Source: Limanda limanda | Taxonomy: Eukaryota > Chordata > Actinopteri > Pleuronectiformes > Pleuronectidae | Assembly: GCF_963576545.1 (NCBI RefSeq) | Contig: NC_083651.1 | Coordinates: forward strand, 24,865,748 to 24,929,747 | Direction: 5' to 3' | DNA: 64,000 nt | Shown here: one piece after another, positions 1 through 12,985 of the stretch | How positions within the stretch are numbered: position 1 is the stretch's first letter | How the letters are laid out: each line of letters starts with the position of its first letter | Position numbers and translations under genes: made by a program | Notes under the pieces: generated by a model | Databases searched by the model: none | What the model was told of the DNA's origin: nothing | What the model saw: only the letters and a program-made list of their open reading frames with translations

Positions 1-2212
1 TTGAATCTAGAGTTACCAGGCAATATTAGCTGTTAGTCTCCTCCTTAGCCGTTTCCTGCTCTGCCCCCTCACAGAACCCCTGCCCCCAGCTGCCACAGAT
101 GAGAAAATAGATTCCAGTTTGGAGTGGGTTCTGTCCAAAACCACTGTGCCACTCAAAGCCAGAGTCGCTTGTGTCATTTTTCCACTGGGTTTCCGTGGTA
201 TATTTTGACAGGCCATTCCAGCTAAGCTTCGATAAATAGGGGGAGGCTCTTTTTTCCTTTTTCCTCTTCTATCGTTTCCATTTAGAATGTGTAGCATTCA
301 AGAGGAACTCATGCTCATTTATGTGGCTTTAACTCTTGTATAACAGATTTGACCAAGCCACAAAAAAATCAAACTGGCTTTAATTATTTATTCCTTCTTA
401 TTGATTGTGTTGTCTGACCGTACTTGCAATCTACCTCTCTCTACATTAGTAATTGATGGTCAGTGTCTGGATTAGGGTCCGTTAATACTACTGCTGGCTG
501 TGGAATAATTAGCAAATAAATAGCGATCAAGATGGATGTCCACGGTTCTTCCCTCTGGGAATCTAAAAACTAGAGTGGTGATTGGTTGAATAACTTGTAA
601 AACTAACTACCACTATGTTTCAAGGGTAAACAGACCTTCCTTTAGGCAGTCTGGCATATACTAAACACTTTAGCACATTTTCTGCTTGATAAAACCTTGT
701 TCAATTTCCTGTGCTTTGTACCACTTAGATAGGTCTGACATGCCAGCACTTCCCCATATTCTCTCGGAATGTGAATTACAAAGAGGAGCGGCACGACCAG
801 TCGATCAGGCGTCCATACTCCCTCCTGAATGAAATTACTTCAATTAGAGGTTGCAGTCAAGCACAAGAGGACGAAGCGTGTCGTCTTTTATGAACATTTA
901 TTGTTACACAGTGTAATGACCATGCACACTGTGACCCAGGCTAATGACACCATAGATTAACTTCAGTGGGTAGCCTGTGGGAAAGTCCAAAACTATTCCA
1001 AAGGTATTGATTTCGAGGCTTGCTGTGGAATTGAACTGTCAGGTGTTCCACTGGGCCCTGATATGATATTGATCCCTCTGCTTAGCGACCAACAAAGAGT
1101 CTGGTTACCTGGAACAGCCCGGTCTGGGTCAACGACAGGGGATCCCTCTCCCCCTATAACTGCCTATTGGAATTTTAAATAGAAATTTGATAAACTCAAA
1201 GTCTCTGGGGGTATCAGTGTTGCAGTTCTGCCTGAAGACACTGTCTAACTTCTTCAACTCAGAATATAAGCCATGCTTTGTGGTTTGAATCAACCTCTGC
1301 ATTAGCCGAAAGCCTAATGTAAAGATGCACAGCTCTAGCATTGACATTGTGCTCATGGTTTTGCCGCTGAACACAGGTTAAAGGGAACGTTTGCAATTAA
1401 CGATTCTTCCTCAAGATTCCCCCCAACATTAATGGTGTGACACTCAATGCAAGGTCACTCGGTAAAAGAGAAAGAAAAGAAAGAGGGAACAAAGACTGGC
1501 GGCTGGCAGGGAAATCGCAGAGAGCAGCTTTATTTCTCTCTTCCCATACTCTCCATTTTAATTAGGGTGTCTTTAGCCAAGCTGAGTGGTGTCAGTGAGT
1601 GCATGGAAGCAATCACTACCCTGCGTGGCAGGAGTCAAATGGCTTTGATCAGCTCATGGAGACTGATCCACGGGGACTGTGAGAGGTTTGGGTGATCCCA
1701 CTTGTGTCTGCATGCCAGCCAGGACAGCCGCCACTGCAGTGGCAACCTGCACCCCTCCTCGAGTCGCTCACACTGGGGAAATGTTAATGATAGAGGACTG
1801 TCCTAATGTGCTGCTGTCACTTCACTGTTTTATCCGTCTCGGTGTATTATCTGAGGTGTTTCACTTCACTTGACTTCATGTGAAGCACTCATCAGTCACA
1901 CTGATCAATGTTAGTGCAAGACCCCCCTGCATTTGGCTGTGCAATGAAAAAAAGAAATGATAGAAAAGTAATCCTTACAGACCTCTCCCACTTGGTATTT
2001 TTTTTAGCATTTTTTTTTTATGGTGACGTTAAAGAAAATAATTTTTTCAAAGTGAGTGGCAGGAATACAGTATACTATACTGACGGACATTTCTTGAAAA
2101 CACAAATTTTCCTTTCAATATCACAGCTTGCCTGAGTCACTAAAAAGTTTTAATGCAAAGTGTTGTAATGGATTTTTTTGTTTTTACATATTTAATGCTA
2201 TAGAAGTGATAA
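1..2212. other. non-coding DNA, nothing specific seen
   Basis: The open frames here (for example 13-297 minus, 1447-1695 plus) are short and overlap one another on both strands. They show no recognisable domain and no convincing splice signals. I see no RNA gene, microsatellite or transposon terminus in this stretch. A host exon cannot be excluded without a comparison to other fish genomes. Confidence 0.6.
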
Positions 2213-2350
2213 CTGTGGCTCAGGAGGTAGAGCGGGTCGTCCACTAACCAGAAGGTGAGTTGTCTGATCCAAGGCTCCTCAAGTCTGTAAAGGATCCTTG
2301 GTCAAGATATTGAACCCCCCAAAAAATTCCCCTGACAGCTGTGCACTATT
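2213..2350 (+). mobile_element. tRNA-derived SINE, degenerate copy
   Basis: The left part reads like a tRNA gene: an A-box-like stretch (GTGGCTCAGGAGGTAGAGC, from about 2214), a short stem region with CCAGAAGGT, and a decayed B-box-like stretch (GTCTGATCC). After it comes the body shared by the other SINE copies in this window: CTCCTCAAGTCTG, then a segment equivalent to 'ccttgggcaagat..tgaacccc'. The order of modules supports a tRNA-derived SINE rather than a functional tRNA: the cloverleaf cannot close and the B box is damaged. The 3' boundary is approximate. Confidence 0.8.
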
Positions 2351-2508
2351 ATGATATAGTATTAATAACAATAGTTTGAATCCATATTTTCAAGAGACCC
2401 AATGACGCTTTATATTTGTCCGTGGGGACAAAAGAGAATAAAAAGGAAAAGAAAGTAATTTGCACAAAACAGGGTGGACATAAACAGCACTAATGGCAGG
2501 GTGAAGCG

Positions 2509-2535
2509 TTAACTAAGGCCTCTGGCCTCAGTTAA
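2509..2535. repeat. short near-perfect inverted repeat
   Basis: TTAACTAAGGCC is followed by a 3-base spacer (TCT) and GGCCTCAGTTAA. The two 12-base arms pair with one mismatch. It lies in AT-rich non-coding DNA. No function can be assigned, and chance is possible. Confidence 0.7.
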
Positions 2536-2884
2536 CAGGTGGTGTTTGAGGTGTTTTTAAGGAAGAAGCTTTTGTACAGAGACAATCCTCTGCATTCTGA
2601 GTTCTGTCCTGTTTTCCTATTTAACCCTTATAGAAATATATGCAAAGTCTCCACGGGTATTTCTTTCCATTTGACATTACCTTAGGCTACGCAGACCTTA
2701 ATCCTTTATACTGTCCAAGGAATGCTGTGTATGTCTATGATTGGGTGTGCTGTGTGTATGTGTGTGTGTATGTGCACATCTCACCAACAAGGCTGCAAAT
2801 GGCCATAACACACTTTCACATTCAGCAGTAAAAGTTGTTAAAAGCTGAGGAGTTTAACATCTAGGAAATCTAAGTTCCTTAGTT

Positions 2885-2889
2885 GTGTG

Positions 2890-2945
<56 letters not shown>

Positions 2946-2952
2946 TGTGTGT
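2885..2952. repeat. (GTGC)n microsatellite
   Basis: About fourteen GTGC units are flanked on both sides by short GTGT runs. Alternating purine-pyrimidine DNA rich in GC steps, like this, can adopt Z-form in principle. There is no coding or regulatory context. Confidence 0.98.
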
Positions 2953-5900
2953 CTATGCAACATAAATACCCTTTTATCTGTCAAGAGTTTTATAAATGGA
3001 TGAATAATGGGGAGTTGGGTTCCAAAAATAAACTTAGACTACTTCCGCTATAGGTCTGCTTGCAAACTTCTCAATTACCGTGAATAACTCCAGCTGCATT
3101 TGATGAGATACAGTTATCAAAGTCCCATGTTCCTGTGTGCTCCTTTATTTGATCCAACACTGTAAAAACCAAAGTAAAAAAAACAAGTCACTAGTGCTTC
3201 GGCTCCCGACCGTTCTGTATTAGCATATTGATATTTTCTTTGTCTTCTCTCTGCCTTTTTGTTTGGTCTTTTCCTCCATATTTTTTCCATTTTCTCTACT
3301 CTGCTGTTCCTCTAGTGACTCTGTGGTACAGGAAGTGTGGGCACGGGGTCCCTCCCCTCCACCTACACACATTCATATTAATATGACCCCAAGTCATTAA
3401 TAACGAAGGAGCAAGTGGATGAAGTGAATGGAAATAACATTTTCTCAGATCAGTTCTTAATGTTTAAAACTACCTTTAATTACCACAGAGACAAAGACTA
3501 TTGACAAGTAAAATATACATTACAATGTTTGGTCTATTCAGAGTTTCCTATAGCCTTTAAAGATACATACAGTTCATTGTGAGAAATAGTCAATTAAGGC
3601 TGTGAGATGTCTGTAGTTCACGAACCATCTTCATCTTGTACAGGAAGTACTTCAGATGTATAAATTAAATGACTGATATAGTATTTGAATCAACTCGGAA
3701 ATATCCTTTGAACACAGCTCAACTTAAAGTGAATGTGCTGCTTGGTTCGGGACATTGAGGTGAGAGACAGTTGAGGTTACGCTCTTAAAATTGTGCAAAA
3801 TGACATAGATATCCAGCCAATTTCAGAGAGGGAAGCACACTGTAAGCAGTCATAAATCAATGCTTGAACCACAGGCAACTGAATGGAGAGAAAGAAAATG
3901 TGTGCCTGAGAAGAGAGAGGGAGGAAAAAAAGGGATGGTAAGAGATATTGAGAGGAGACACAGACAGAAAGAGGCATTCAGTGAGAGTGCAGTAACGTTT
4001 TAGCCTCCAAGCTAAATATGTCTTTTCTTTTTACCTCCCTCCTCTGTCTTGATGAAATCTACTTTTTCTGCAATTATTTTTCTCCACTCATAACATTATA
4101 ATGCTGACATGATGGATTAATACTTGATGATACGCAGGCAGTGCATAAGGACTATAAAATCACCTTTAATATTCCACATATACAACTCAAGCAAAAGCTT
4201 GGTTAAGTTGGCTGTTGTTTCCTTATATAAACAAGAATGCTGTCAGTAACATGACTAATTGGCTTATAATCCAGTGTATGTTGATGACTCCATAACACTT
4301 TACATCATGGTAGAAACTTACTAATAGAAAAGCCGCCAAAAACAATAAGTCTGCCAAACAATGAAACGTGCCAAAATCGTGTGTGAATTACATTATATTT
4401 ATAATTCATTCTTCACCACAATGTGAAGGAAAAGAAATGTGAGGAAAACAGTTTCTGCCGAACACACTGCTGTCAGCCAAAATCCTTTCAAGGAGTGAAT
4501 ATTGTCATGTAAAGCTGCAAATTCCATTATCAAGTGCCGGATGCCATCATCACGCTGTCAGGAAAACAGACAACCATCATCTCCTGGCCTCATTTTATCC
4601 AACATACTCTCCTCGTTATACGCACTCTTTCCAAAATTCCGGTTTTGTATGGTCTATAGGTAAATGGTAAAATATTTGTCGCCCATATGAACGCCAATTA
4701 AATAAATCCCACCTTGTAGTCAGCATGAGCAGCTGTGCAAGCCTCTGCAGTCCCTTCAAGAACATAAAAACAATAAAAAAAACAAAGAGAGCCATTGAGG
4801 GGAGCTCTAAAAGAAGACAAACCCGTTGTTATTGCTCTGCCTTGACTGATTTTTTTCACCCACAGCAGTGTCGAGCACAAATTGTGCGTGGCCGGAGCTG
4901 GAGAAAGCACAATACAAACCCCCTTGTGTGAAAGATGAATTGGTTATGGGAGCCAGCATTTATTTGCGTTGCTGAACAAAAACAAAGGACACACTTTGCA
5001 TCTGTGGCAAAAATGAGGGAGAGGTGGGTGACTTCACTTCAGTGTCTCGGCTTCTCTCTAAGTGATCTCGCGATGGTGAAACCACGCAGTGCAGTAGAAG
5101 AGCGGCGATTGTTGATCTTGACTTAGAGAAATAATTTTTATAACTTCCCCATAGATCTGGACATTGTTTTTGTTTAGATCTTGAAGCTGAGAGAATTTCC
5201 TTTATGTTATTTTTACTGGTTTTGCTTAAAAAAAACTCTGATGCAATTGGCTGGTGATATGAAGGCTGGTGAGTAAGCTGTGAATCAAAACATTGTGCAT
5301 GTGAACTAATTGGACCTTTTGATAAGACGATCTCGGGCCACTCCCATGCAGACCCTGATGCAATCAATTTGATTGATGAAAGCAAGGTGTCTGTTCATTT
5401 TCAGTGACAGGATAACACACTAAGCATCCAGTTAATGCTGCACTATGAAACTCAATGTAAGCAAACTCTTGTTTCAGCCTAAATCAGTGCCTAAATCTTC
5501 AAATCATTCCATCACTTTTCTGGTGGTGGCTGTTTCCTTGGCTCAACAAAGAAACACAGCTACATTGCAAGCTACATAGCTACATCCATATCAAAACAAC
5601 GGTAATTCATGTTGCCATACAGATTATTACATTTATATACAGATTAATTTGCATGAAAAAGTGTTGCTCCTCTGTAAATTATTTGAATTGTCTGGAATAA
5701 AAAAACAAATACATAAATTAAATAACTTTAAATCTTGACTGTAAATAGCCTTGTTAGGCCATTTGCACATAATGGTTTAAAAAAAATAAGGGTTAGGGGT
5801 CCTTCTTCTCACAACATTAAATCAGCTAACATGAATTGACATAATTTGAATAAAGTTAAACAAAGTCAGAGTGGTCATAATCTTCACATTGGGACCTTAT

Positions 5901-6329
5901 GTGAAATTTGTACATATGATTTCTAGACTATGGGTATTAACCTACTTCTTTTACAGCTTCCACACCTCTGGTAAGATGTTCCACCAGATGTGTGGACCCT
6001 GGAAGCCGGAATTTGATCCAATTCAGGTGCAATAATTCCATTTCATCCCCAAGGTGTTGGATGGAGTTAAAGTCACGGCTCGGTGGAGGCCGGTCAGGTT
6101 CTTCCATACCAGACTGGGAAAAAACATCTGTGGGTATTGTTGACAGCAGAAGATGTCTTTGTATGGGTTTTTCCTAAAAACGTAAAAGCCATGCTGTCTA
6201 AATTTTCCAGACACAAGCACTAAAAAGGTCTGTGGACATATAGAGTTTTTTGTTTTATTTGACTTTTCATATGCAACAAGTTCAGTACTTTAGTCAAGCG
6301 CAGCCCATTTTGGTTTCTATCTCAACAAA

Positions 6330-6405
6330 TGCTGATGTGGGATTTGAACTCATGACCTTAGAGTAGCACATTGTTGTCTCCCGCCACGGCATTGCGTACC
6401 AAGAT
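6330..6405 (-). mobile_element. tRNA-like SINE relic (tentative)
   Basis: On the minus strand the sequence contains GAGTTCAAATCCC, close to the pol III B-box consensus. It lies about 40 bases after a region that could be a decayed A box (GCCGTGGCGGGAG). A similar 'gaactcatga' B-box complement occurs at about 35218. The cloverleaf does not fold convincingly and no SINE body is recognisable. It could also be a tRNA pseudogene or chance. Confidence 0.3.
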
Positions 6406-8544
6406 CAACACACTACTGGACAAGTCAAATAAATGAAATTTAAAAAAAATGATTTATTGCCTGATACTTCTGATCCCTCTGGCCATAGACCCACTAATGG
6501 CTAGCAGACACACTTACAGACATTATAGCTGGGTCTGATATGATTGCCCCAGGTCAGGGGCCAACCAATAAACCAGCACTGTGTATTAGTGTCAGTGTGA
6601 GCCCGTGTGTGTGTGTGTGTGTGTCTGTGTGTAGGACAGGCGTGAAAGAAATGAAAGTCCTCGGTCTACCTCAGCATGGCTTGGTCCCCTTAGATGTCAC
6701 GTCTTGTCTCATAGCCAACCTGTAACCAGGACCTTATCTCTTAACAACAGACTGTCCATTTTTACCGTCCCCCTCACAGCTGTCATTCTCGGAAATTAAC
6801 ATGGATGACACCCACGCGTAGCCCCCTGGTAAAGATCTAACAAATGTTGGCAAAATCACACTGATTAAGCATTTAGCTACTCTAGAGGGTTAGGGTTTCA
6901 TACCCGCACATTAACATTAGACACATACACAATTTTCTTTTTTTAAATTCATAACTGATGGATTTCACCATCTCTTTGCTCCCTGATTCTTCTCAACACA
7001 CCCACTTTGCACTCACACATTTGCAGCACTAAAGTCTGGTCTCCTTGGAGACAGCTAATCAGAACAACGGGAAAAAGATAAGTAGTCTGAAAGACCCAGT
7101 GCACTTCCTGTTTTGTCCACGTTTGTAGCGTCACACAATAGACCAGTGCCAAGATGAAGCTAATGTGGGTCTGATCAGGTCCAAAAGACCCCACCAGGCT
7201 TGCTTTGCTCTAAACCTAAATTAATGAATGAGGCACTCATTGACTTTTATTAATATGCTCCAGAGCCTGTGTGATTTATGACCATGAAAATTAGACTTCC
7301 TCCCATAGTTTCTTTTTACTTGTCTTCATCTTAGTAAACATTTTACGAAAGTTCTGTGCTTGATGGCATCCAGGAATTAAAGTAAAGGAAATTTCTACCT
7401 CTCAATCAATAGCAAGTAGCAAAGCTTACTTTTTCTTTGGGTACAGTTGTGTGATTACATGTGGTTTCTAACTCTCGACATGTGTAGAAGTGGAGCTTGT
7501 GTTTGTGTATTTCCCTGGACATCCAGATGAGGTATATATCAAATGCAGTCATGGAGAACCAAGAAAATAAGGAGGGAAAATACATTCCTTGTCTGCAATG
7601 AGGTGAACTCTGCCAAGCCTGGCTTGAAACATTCCATACAATTGTCAGCCTTTGTGTTTTGATTACAATTTGTTTACAGAGTGAAAGGCCTTGCTCAGTG
7701 ATTCCGTGATGGCAACTATACCAGGGAAGAACAGTACTCCTTGTTTATCAGTTTGAAGTACTACATTCTTCTTTAGTGATTATATTTAAGTTACTCAGTT
7801 CCAGTTCTTTCTTGTGCTCTACACTTTTTCCTTGTTTCATCTCTTTCCACTGGGAAATCACAGATTCACCATCTCTATCAGTTTATTTTCCCTTGATGTT
7901 TAGCTTGAGGGGTCACTGAATGGAACACAGACGAGCAGCTGATTGACAGACTGGACACGCTGCTGCACCAAGTACTGGGTATTATGGTGCACTAATGTAT
8001 TGCACATAAACATATACACAGTAGTCAAATCATGAAACCATGAAGATTATTCTTTGATCGTCAGTCTGGAAAGAGAGAGAGAGGACACAACAACATAGAG
8101 AAGGGTATGAAATGCAACAAGCAGTCCCTGGCTAGGGAACTGAACCATGGACCTTACAGATATGTGGCGTGCAGTGGTGCCAGGGTCAATTCAAACGATT
8201 TCACGACAGATGGTGGAGTACATTACGTCCATAGAATGTGTAAGGTGTTCCACTGTATTACTCAAAGTAACTCAAATATTTAGAAAACTTTAGATTCCTT
8301 AATCATTGTCTTACAATGTTATTGCAGGTTACACTGTGAAAGACTGTGGCATTCACACAATACTGCTACCTAAAGTAAACTGAAGCAAGGAGTCAGTTAA
8401 ATGGTAACATGTTGTGTTGCATAGACACCTGAACACTGGGAACATGAACAGAGATGTTAACAGTATACCAGACTTTGTCTCAACTTCAGTCAGCTCATAA
8501 CATTTTCATTGTCTCATCTTATTTTTTACATGTACTAATTCTCA
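6406..8544. other. non-coding DNA, short TG run only
   Basis: A short imperfect TG run lies at about 6602-6632. A possible tRNA-like B-box complement (GAACTGAACCATGG) lies at about 8137-8151, but has no convincing partner box. No gene or transposon terminus is seen. Confidence 0.5.
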
Positions 8545-8935
8545 TGTCGTTTCAGAATTCAGCCACTCCCCCCTGCTCTGCATCACCTCGTCTCACGTAT
8601 CCCATTACCTGCCCCACCCCCAGACTCACCTGCTTACCATTAGTCATTAGTCACCCAGTATATATAGCAACTAATTTCCTCTGTTCTCTGCCAGATCGTC
8701 TAACGTGTTTGTTCCTATAGGTTTCCAGCGTTATCCCTTCCGTCATTGTTCTGCCTGACCCCTGCTCTGACCTGCCTTCTGGACCCTGGATTCCCTTTAG
8801 CCTGCTCCCTATTGGATTTGTTTGCTACCTGACTGTCTGCCTGGCTTTTGACCCCCGGATCGTTCCAATAAAAGCAGAACTCTTGTTATTCCCTAAACCT
8901 GCTCAAGTGTCGTGCTTTTAGGTTCACGTCTGACA
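8545..8935 (+). mobile_element. probable solo LTR of a Gypsy-like retroelement
   Basis: The segment begins TGTCG and ends CTGACA, fitting the TG...CA ends of long terminal repeats. It has the expected internal order: a C-rich U3-like part, a TATA box (TATATATAGC, about 8659), a pyrimidine-rich R/U5-like part and a polyadenylation signal (AATAAA, about 8868). The sequence resembles fish Ty3/Gypsy-type LTRs as I remember them, not by a search. No gag or pol frame flanks it, so a solo LTR is the simplest reading. TTCTCA lies directly before the left end (8539-8544) and again at 8939-8944, three bases after the right end. That is a possible target duplication with the boundary slightly displaced. 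Confidence 0.6.
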
Positions 8936-9009
8936 TTTTTCTCATCCTAACAGACTTAAACTGCGACAAGTTTAAGTCTTTATACTTTAATCTGACATTT
9001 TCAGAAATA

Positions 9010-9130
9010 CATTATATACAAATTTGTTTAAATGTCAATGCCAATTTTATCTATACAGCACTTTTAAAACAACTTGGTGCTTAACAAAGTAAAAGGTACA
9101 ACAAGAAAACACCATCATAATATATGTAAT
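9010..9130 (-). mobile_element. LINE-type 3' tail fragment (tentative)
   Basis: The stretch 'gccaattttatctatacagcac' with following 'aaagtaaaaggtac' matches the reverse complement of a tail common at the 3' ends of fish LINEs and related SINEs. No coding part is present. The family cannot be fixed without a library search. Confidence 0.4.
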
Positions 9131-9292
9131 AGTGAGAAACACAATTAGGATATCATAATGGTTTATTATTACTATTTTAATGCCATTGCATGATATATTT
9201 ATAAAAACTAGGAGTAACACAACATCTTTTCCTCTCTTTTCCCTACCTCAGACAATAACTTAGCCAAGGTCACTAAACATGGACATGGACAT

Positions 9293-9294
<2 letters not shown>

Positions 9295-9382
<88 letters not shown>

Positions 9383-9388
9383 CACACA
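9295..9388. repeat. (CA)n microsatellite
   Basis: A 72-bp run of CA is followed by one AA interruption and about 20 bp more of CA. Confidence 0.98.
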
Positions 9389-9689
9389 AAACTACAAAGT
9401 CTGAAGATAGGACTCAGGTCAATGACGGTTTATGCTCTACCAACCTTTCACATTATGCGTAATGCAACTCAAACTCATAACTTAGCGCCTGCTCTCACCA
9501 CATGAGGAGGGCGCATGCTTTAAAACACAAAAATAAATAAATAATATGAATATAAATAAACTTAAATTCGGCTTCTTCACAAAGTATTGTAAAAAAAAAC
9601 ATGTTGGAATGGAAAGTAATTATAATAGTGCTTTACACTGAACGCCACATTCATACAGCTGCTATCAGCTGTTTTCTTTCTATCACACT

Positions 9690-9836
9690 CCATTGACACA
9701 CAGCCATCACATGTAATATGATGGTTCAACATCTTGCCCAAGGACAGTTCAGCACGCAGACCAGAGGAGCTGGGGATTGAACCACAGACCCTCTGGTTAG
9801 GGTACAACCCACTCAGTCTTCTGAACCGCAGCTGTC
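9690..9836 (-). mobile_element. tRNA-derived SINE, divergent copy
   Basis: On the minus strand the order is: a tRNA-like head (CAGCTGCGGTTCAGAAGACTG), the stem motif CCAGAGGGTCTG, an intact-looking B box (TGGTTCAATCCCC), then the body motif CCTTGGGCAAGATGTTGAACC. The module order matches the copies at 16337-16606 and 48407-48644. The 3' tail is not recognisable. Confidence 0.8.
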
Positions 9837-9839
9837 TGG

Positions 9840-11397
9840 ATGTGACAAAGTGTATTATATGAGCAGACTCAAGGAACAAATCATGGAGCACATGACTTAA
9901 ACTTTCTTGCAAATTTCAGCTCCACAAAAACTTCCTAAAATTGACAGATCAAACCAACAGATGCCAAGTGTTTTTCACATGGTTTTCAATGTGCTCAATG
10001 GGTGAGGTTTAACACACTAGCTTTAGTGGATGGGAACACACATTGATGTGGTTAGGGTTAAGATTAGGGTTAAAGTATTTACTTTTGATTTTTTATTTCA
10101 GTTAAAAATGTGAACTACATTTAAAGGGGAATGTTACATTTCTCTCCCATGTTCTGTCTCCCTTTCTGATTGTGTCTCCAGCATGAGGACGTTTAATATG
10201 ATCACTGCCATAAACAGCTCATACAGACAGCCACAGTCTTTACTGCTCACATTCCCACATGCTTAACATCATACAGCTTAAATAAGAATAGTTTCAGCAA
10301 CGGCCTCTTGAGCAGTGGAGCATAGCTGCGCTCTTTGCTGTGGTTTGGGGACAGCAGGGGGGATAGTCGATGGCTGCTTGGCAGGGCAGCAGTGGAAAAA
10401 GGAGAGAAGGGGTAGTGTAGGTGGTGGTGATAATGCACAACGCATGCCCTTTTTGCCACGGTGGGGACTGTTTTTGCTCTCCAGGGCAATTGATGAGCCC
10501 CAGATGGATGACCAGCTGCTTTGGGTTTCTGAGCCCAGGGAGGTGGGCGTCACCCTGGGGAGAACTGTTTGTGTGTCTTGAGGAGCTGGTATGCAGGTCA
10601 AGGGGGCACCTCTGTGTGGAGGGGCAGACTTGAGGCTATATTTTTCATGTTCAAGCTACTTTTTATCCACATAGTAGTAGGGTTTCTATTGTTAGTCTGA
10701 AGGGCTCTCAAGGTGCTCTGGCTCACTAGACCTTGATAGGCGAAGTCACAGTATCCATCTGTCATTCTCATCCACTGCCTACCTTCCCTACCAGAGGAGT
10801 AATTAAAAGGCCACCTGATATCCCGCCTGGGCCTGGCTCTCAACCCAATATCACACCCCAGCACATACACACACATACACACACCAGACTGTGGTTCTTT
10901 CTGGTAGCCACTCATGCAAACACATATCTCATAAAGAAGTATATGGAAGCAGAAACCTGGCTGATCTTCTTGCCAAAGCTCTGATTAATCAGTAGAAAAT
11001 ATCCATATTCTTCCTGCCCAACATTGAAGCTATGAACTTTTTTCTTTTCCCAGGCTGCTGATCAGGAGAGAGTAACTGGTCAATCCATTGCTCATTAATT
11101 TGGATTGCCCCCAGTTGGCTGGGAGTTTAGTTTATTGGACCTCCTGTGTGTTCCTTTTCCTCCCATCATCTGCATCAAGCACTCACTCAGCAAAACCTCA
11201 GTGTACAGTTTGGTGGATCATTATTTGTCATCCGTATAACCACAGTCCACAGCTGTGTATACTGCAGATTTTTGCTGCAGCCCAAGAGAGACAACAAAAA
11301 CAAACAGGGCTGAAAGAAAGCAAATGTAACTATCAAAGCATAGCATGGGACATGGCAGACATGAATAATGTACAAACCCCCCACCCCCCACACACAA

Positions 11398-11398
<1 letters not shown>
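9840..11398. other. non-coding DNA with a GC-richer patch
   Basis: At about 10290-10630 several open frames overlap on both strands (10278-10601 minus, 107 codons; 10315-10581 plus, 88 codons). This reflects a locally GC-rich, stop-poor patch. None carries a recognisable domain. A short CA run lies at about 10863-10883. Nothing else is seen. Confidence 0.5.

Positions 11399-11462
<64 letters not shown>
11389..11462. repeat. (CA)n microsatellite
   Basis: An interrupted CA stretch leads into 32 uninterrupted CA units (about 11399-11462). Open frames reading poly-Thr-His or poly-Cys-Val through it are artefacts. Confidence 0.98.
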
Positions 11463-11466
<4 letters not shown>

Positions 11467-12904
11467 CTGATTCCTAATCAAGAAACAGGCAACAAATGTC
11501 CCACAATTGAAGAAAGATATTAAGCCAGTTGCAATGTAGCATATCACTGTAATTATAGTCGAGCAAAGGGAAGTAGAAACAAAATTACAGAATTACATTT
11601 CACACAAACATCTACTCACACACTAATTTTGTTTATTCAACACAAGTCAATTCAAATCAACACCTTTTGTCTTTTTCTTTGGAACAGGAAGACATTTTTT
11701 TCGATTTTGTCGAAATTTTATCAATATTAAATATGAACATCTGGGGGGGGGGTCCAAGGGAGACGCTGGGATGTTTTGAGACCGTGATAGTCACAGCTCA
11801 GCCCCAATGACCAAAAGAGATCATCAGAGTCACTTCTTCTCCTCCTTAAGTTTGATGGTTTCTGACACGTAAATCACTCACGTCAAAGCATCAGAGAGCC
11901 ACACAATAAACTGCCCATGAGTGAAGAGCCAATAACACATCTGAACACATCTGTCTCAACTTAGATCTCAAGTCTAGCGGAGCAGCCTGTTAACTTTCTC
12001 CAGATATTCTGCCCCTCCACCATCAAAGATACAAATTCCCTGACAATAAAAACAAAATGTTTAAAGCAAACGTCTCTCATCTGGAAAGTATCCCTGTGCT
12101 TCCAGGCCCCTGCCCCACTTACATGCGTTGTTTGCCAAGCATCAATTATCAGTTGCTTGTCCTGCTCTGTTTGAAAAGAACAAATGCCAGGACTCCACTT
12201 CTTTCCTCTGGTTGGGAGCGAATGTCTGAGAGGATCCAATGATAACACTGCTGCAGATTCTATGTGTGTGCTCTGCCGTTTTTTTAATGCAATAAACTGT
12301 CTGGTTCTCACCAGCACAGACTGGATTTCCTTATTGTCTTCTTCTCATGCAACACTGTCAATGCACCTTGATGTTCAACAACCTTATCATTGCCCAGTTA
12401 TTTTGCAGATTATATTTTACAGTTACTTGTTACTTTCTGGCATACAGTACATAACTGTTAATACTGGATTGAGAGTATGGCCTCCATTCATACACAGAGT
12501 GAGGATATTAAATTCTAAAATACACATACAAATTCACATTAATTAAAAGCGTACCCAACATCCATGCTCTATGTACGTCAATCAGGCATCATGTGCAAAG
12601 GATGGTCCGCACAAAAGGATGTTTCCAACCGTTTCATCTTGTTCTACTTGGCAAACACCAACCTAGGTAAGACCTGACTCAACATCATGGTTCATCCTGC
12701 ACAAAATAAATTCTGAGATAGAATTAACTTAATCAAATAATCAAAACAACAGGATTATAGTAGTATGTGTAAGTAGAGAGGTGCCATTCCCCACAACATG
12801 TCAAAGCAAGCACAACAACAACAAAAAAGAGTCCTGGATCTACCCCGTTAGTTAGTTTCATCTTACTAAGACAAAAACAAACTGATCAAAACCAAATGAC
12901 GAGC
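11463..12904. other. non-coding DNA, nothing specific seen
   Basis: Open frames at 11961-12317 (minus) and 12184-12546 (plus) are of chance length and lack domains. A G run occurs at about 11743-11751. No transposon terminus was recognised. Confidence 0.5.
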
Positions 12905-12985
12905 ACACAAAAATGACCTCCTGGGGTTTGAAATCACAACCTTGGCTTTATTGGCACCATGTTCTAACCATCTGCGTGGCCACGT
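12905..12985 (-). mobile_element. tRNA-like SINE relic (tentative)
   Basis: Minus strand: GATGGTTAGAACATGGTGCC could be a decayed A-box region. It is followed about 30 bases later by a B-box-like GTGATTTCAAACCCC. Spacing suits a tRNA-derived head, but no SINE body was recognised. Confidence 0.4.

Larger units (their letters stand above)
2351..6330. other. non-coding DNA with one microsatellite
   Basis: Apart from the inverted repeat at 2509-2535 and the GTGC array at about 2885-2952, nothing specific is seen. The longest open frame (4960-5385, minus, 141 codons) has no recognisable domain or family signature. Its residue composition fits a chance frame. Confidence 0.55.

Noticed and set aside
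2885..2952. CRISPR-like or other regularly spaced repeat array
   Set aside because: It is a simple GTGC tandem array without spacers. No repeat-spacer structure occurs anywhere in the window.
4960..5385. 141-codon open frame on the minus strand
   Set aside because: No recognisable domain, and overlapped by plus-strand frames at 4725-4931 and 4935-5126. Treated as chance.
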